Source: Antitrichia curtipendula
Taxonomy: Eukaryota > Streptophyta > Bryopsida > Hypnales > Leucodontaceae
Direction: 5' to 3'
Assembly (NCBI GenBank): GCA_951230915.1
Contig: OX579635.1
Coordinates: forward strand, 9,548,001-9,612,000
DNA length: 64,000 nt
Below, piece by piece: positions 60,632 to 64,000 of this stretch. Each line of letters begins with the position of its first letter. Position 1 is the stretch's first letter. The notes beneath the pieces were generated by a model. The model ran no database searches. It worked only from the letters and a program-made list of their open reading frames with translations, and was not told the DNA's origin. Both the position numbers and the translations under genes were made by a program.

Positions 60632-61275
60632 TTAACCTCTAAATGGCCAAGGCCTGTTTTGTGCTTCTTGGAATTTGCTCTAAATTGAACAAAAAGACAA
60701 CATTTTAATAAGTTCTATCAGTTTTTTTGAATTGTAACTGTACAAATTCAAACTAGACATGTTAGTGATCACATAGGAAAATAAAACTCAACAATATTAT
60801 TTAAGGATTGAAAGATCATAATGTTTGATCATGAGGGTGTTAAGACTATAAAAATCTTTCAGCTCTCTTTTTGCATGTCAAATCTAAAAAATTGGTCACC
60901 AAAAAAATATAAGGTTGAGGAGCCTAACATGCATAATTCCAATCAATTTATAGCTTCTCAAATTCTACTCTACAATTTTTTTAAATGAAATTCTAATGTG
61001 ATTTTTTCTTCAAGATTTAGTGTATTTGAGGCTCATTTCCAAGAGTCCTCAACACTATAGAAAGTCAAGATTGCAATGGACACCCTTGTATAAAATCTTG
61101 ATTAGAAAAATCATAATCAATTGTTTTCATAATTGGATTTTTGGGTGCTGAAATTGGGCTTTAAAAATAATATTTAAAAAATACAAACTACTATAAATAG
61201 CAATTTGATTAAGTCTTATTTAACTTCAAAGTATTGTTGACACCCAAATTGGATGCCTTAGGCATTTAGGGGTTA
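60632..61275. mobile_element. TTAACCCCTAAA-family element, 644 bp
   Basis: Left end ttaacctctaaatggccaag and right end, read inward, ttaacccctaaatgcctaag agree at 17 of 20 bases. The interior differs from the 0.95 kb members. No coding capacity. Confidence 0.6.
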
Positions 61276-62616
61276 ATAGGTAAAAATGCTCTTGTGCATA
61301 TTGGATAAAACATAATAGTAATAGTTAAGATAAAAATATTTGTGATCACACTATTTAAATTAGTATATATTGATGTTTTAATATATTGTGTGATATTGTT
61401 GAAAAATTACTAGTGTATTAATTTGAAGTTATGTTCCATTCAACCAACTTGTGTTACTCTATGTGCCTAGAAGATGTAGGTGGCCTTACCTTGTTGCCAC
61501 CTCTAGTTCCAATTCACAAATCTACTGATTGAAAGTGAATCATTTTTGTTTACCATTGACAATGGTTTTTTTTTTTAATCGGTTGTTGATGAATGTCCAT
61601 CGTTGGATTGTGCCATCCTTTGTGATCTTAGCCGTCAAGATTAGGATGTACAATACATTTATGATATATAATATATGGTATACATATGGAATATGAAAGG
61701 TTTTTGAGTATGCAATATATGGTATAGTAGTATAATATGACGCAAATATGTAGGTATTGATATGCAATACAATGTCAATATTTTATATTGTTTGTAGTCA
61801 CAACAACAGTCAAAAAAATATAAACATGGAAGAAGTGATACAAAATGTTTTATAATTAATTTAGTCATTTTCAAAATGAATGAATCAATTGGTAATTTCT
61901 ACATAGTTCTTTTTTATTATACATAGGTTTGTTATTATCTCATTACAAGTAATTTTTGAATGAATGAATTTATAGTTTCTATAGGTTTGTCACTATCTCA
62001 TCAAAAGTCATTTTAGAATGAATTAATTAATTGGCAATTTTTATATGGTTTGTCACTATACACAAGTTTGTCACTATCTCACTAGAAGTAGAGGCATTGC
62101 TGTTACATCAAGCCTTAGTTTTGTGACATAAGTTAGTAATAAATTGCCTCTAATTTAAGCCAATTTTCAGTTGTATCACAAAATAAGACATATAAGGTCC
62201 ACAACCTTGCAAACACTTCCATCATCAAATCAAAAATATAAGTAGCAAGGACACCTATACCAAAGTCTTGCAATCAATTGAAGTATATTAGAAATATAAA
62301 ATTTTTACATAATCATAATTGACTATTAATTGTCAATAATTTAATAATTCTAGTTGATTGTGAATGACTATCAATTGTTAAAAGTCAACTCATAGTTTTC
62401 AAAGAAAAAATGAATTTGAGAACTGAAATGCCTTTCAAGTATAGGCGTCAACAATAAATTTGGTCGCTTGGATTTTAAGGGATTAAAGAACATAAAAATC
62501 AACCAATTAACTAATAAAATTAAATCCTATAATTTTAAATAATGATACTATTTATATAATGTTTGTATAAATGATAATTTTAATTTATTTCTAGAGGAGG
62601 CTATCTATTTTTAATC
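61276..62616. other. AT-rich intergenic DNA
   Basis: No gene. A loosely repeated segment of about 60-120 bp with 'ggtttgt.actatctca' and 'tgaatgaatt' occurs near 61920-62090. Short TATATG-rich stretch near 61660-61760. Confidence 0.4.
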
Positions 62617-63204
62617 TTTAACCCCTAAAACCCCGAGGGTGTTTTCTGCCAAAAACCACTCAAAACTACCACTTTTGTTGTATTCACTTAAGGAAACCAA
62701 TTTTTTTGTTTTTTTGGTAATTCAACCATAGTCTCTTGTACTTAACTTGTCTAAGATCATGTAGTAAAAATTTCATCAAGTTTGACCATACGGATTGGAA
62801 GATATTAGCATTCAAAGTTGAACAAAAAGTTTTTTTTCAAGAAGATGCTTAAATTGCCCGAAAAAATAAGATTGTCCATAACTTTCTCATCCCTAGTCCA
62901 AATAGAATGAATCAAAGCTTCACGTATAGGTAAGAACATAATCTTTTAGGAAAAATTCAAAAAAAATTATTTTGACTTTTTGCAATTTTGTTTGGGCTGC
63001 CCACCAATCTCTATTTCTTGCTCATTGTGCCATAACTTTTTCATCTGGCATTCGATTGAAACAAAAATTATATATCCACAAAGCTCTTGCAAAGTTACAC
63101 AACCTCAAAAAATCTCAAAAAATTTCATTTCAAATTGAGACAATAGGGACCTACCTGGACCCAAATTGTCCCCCAAGGGGACAAGCGGGGGTTTAGGGGT
63201 TAAA
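62617..63204. mobile_element. TTAACCCCTAAA-family element, 588 bp
   Basis: Left end tttaacccctaaaaccccg and right end, read inward, tttaacccctaaacccccg form about 19 bp of TIR with one or two differences. Inside are 'ctttctcatccctagtccaaatagaatga' type sequence and a region (62960-63200) repeated in inverse orientation by the next copy. Confidence 0.65.
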
Positions 63205-63625
63205 AGACATTTCATGTCCAAACTTGGTCAAACTCCATTAGATATTTATATTAAAATAAACATTTCAAAATTCTTATATTTTTCACATTTATGTTTAAAA
63301 TTTAATTTCTTTTTTTCATAATTGGAAACATCAAATTGAATTTTATATGATTTAAAAAAAAATCTTTGTGAAAATAATAGAAATTACAAAAATGATTTAA
63401 ATAGAATGAAATTTCTAGTAAAAATGGAAACAACAGTGTCAAACATCAAGGTGTAATTGATATACTCTTTGGCCTCACACCAAGAGAAATTTGATAGAAA
63501 AAATTCAAAAGTGGTGTATTTTGAGCTTTCAAGATGCTATTTTGAAAGTGTCACAAACATTATCATTTTAACAATATAAAAATTAGGTTATTGGAGCTAC
63601 AATTTTTTAGTTAAGTTTTAAAACA

Positions 63626-64000
63626 TTTAATCCCTAAAGGATTGTTTGTCCCATTGGTGGATAATTTAGGTCAAGGTAGATTCCTATTGTCTCAATTTGT
63701 AGTGAATCTTTTTGAAGTTTTTTGAAGTTGTGTAATTTGCCAAGTGCTTTGTGGATATGTAATTTTTGTTTCAATCAGTGCCCAAGAGCAAAAATTATGG
63801 CACAATAAGCCCAAAAAAGAGGTCGACGGGTAGTACAAAAAAAATCACAAAAAGTCAAAATATATATTTTTTAAAGTTCCTAAACTATTATGTTTTTGTC
63901 TACATGTGAAGCTTTGATTCTTTCTATTTGGACTAGGGATGAGAAAGTGATGGACAATCTTGTTTTTCAGGCAATCTAAGCATCTTATTGAAAAAAAACT
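63626..64000. mobile_element. TTAACCCCTAAA-family element, inverted and cut by the window edge
   Basis: It begins tttaatccctaaagg and then follows the reverse complement of 62617-63204 ('cctattgtctcaatttg', 'ttttttgaagttgtgtaa', 'gctttgtggatatgtaattt', 'ttatggcacaat', 'ggactagggatgagaaagt'). With the preceding copy it forms a large inverted pair separated by about 420 bp. Confidence 0.65.

Overview
This is nuclear DNA of a land plant: AT-rich, gene-poor and dominated by decayed dispersed repeats, with three recognisable host genes, all on the plus strand and all with GT-AG introns. The genes sit in short GC-richer islands. A flowering plant is not the obvious source. The two GATA factors carry both a HAN-type N-terminal motif (VDCTLSLG) and a C-terminal LLM motif in one protein, which suggests an early-diverging (non-seed or at least non-angiosperm) land plant. 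That is inference; I cannot name the species.

Layout. 1-5.3 kb: a long inverted pair of one repeat family (637-2220), a Stowaway-type MITE (2257-2824) and AT-rich DNA. 5.3-13 kb: a possible retroelement promoter, then degenerate repeats. 13-19.6 kb: a 50-65 bp tandem repeat, a full-length 956 bp element with perfect 14 bp terminal inverted repeats, a Tourist/Harbinger-like element (16855-17948), TA microsatellites, and a 0.6 kb near-palindrome (18648-19254). 25.4-29.5 kb: a dead two-gene PIF/Harbinger transposon with convergent genes, a Myb/SANT DNA-binding protein and a DDE nuclease. Both are broken by point mutations that mostly look like C-to-T changes. 33.4-34.9 kb and 55.0-56.5 kb: duplicated B-class GATA transcription factor genes about 20 kb apart in the same orientation. 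They share protein architecture and a 3' UTR block, but the second has an intron inside the zinc finger that the first lacks. 36-53 kb: minisatellites, repeat copies and nested insertions. 58.3-60.0 kb: a five-exon gene for mitochondrial ribosomal protein bL21m, with a telo-box in its promoter region and a microRNA-like hairpin about 430 bp upstream. 60.6-64 kb: three more copies of the family ending in TTAACCCCTAAA, two of them in inverted orientation.

The genes do not form a pathway. The GATA pair are probable nuclear regulators (in flowering plants the class acts in greening, light and cytokinin responses), while bL21m belongs to the mitochondrial ribosome. The most unusual content is the repeat landscape: long hairpins, a TIR family of unknown superfamily, and nested insertions whose empty sites can be read in sister copies inside the same window. 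I saw no rRNA, tRNA, CRISPR, plastid DNA or intact reverse-transcriptase gene.
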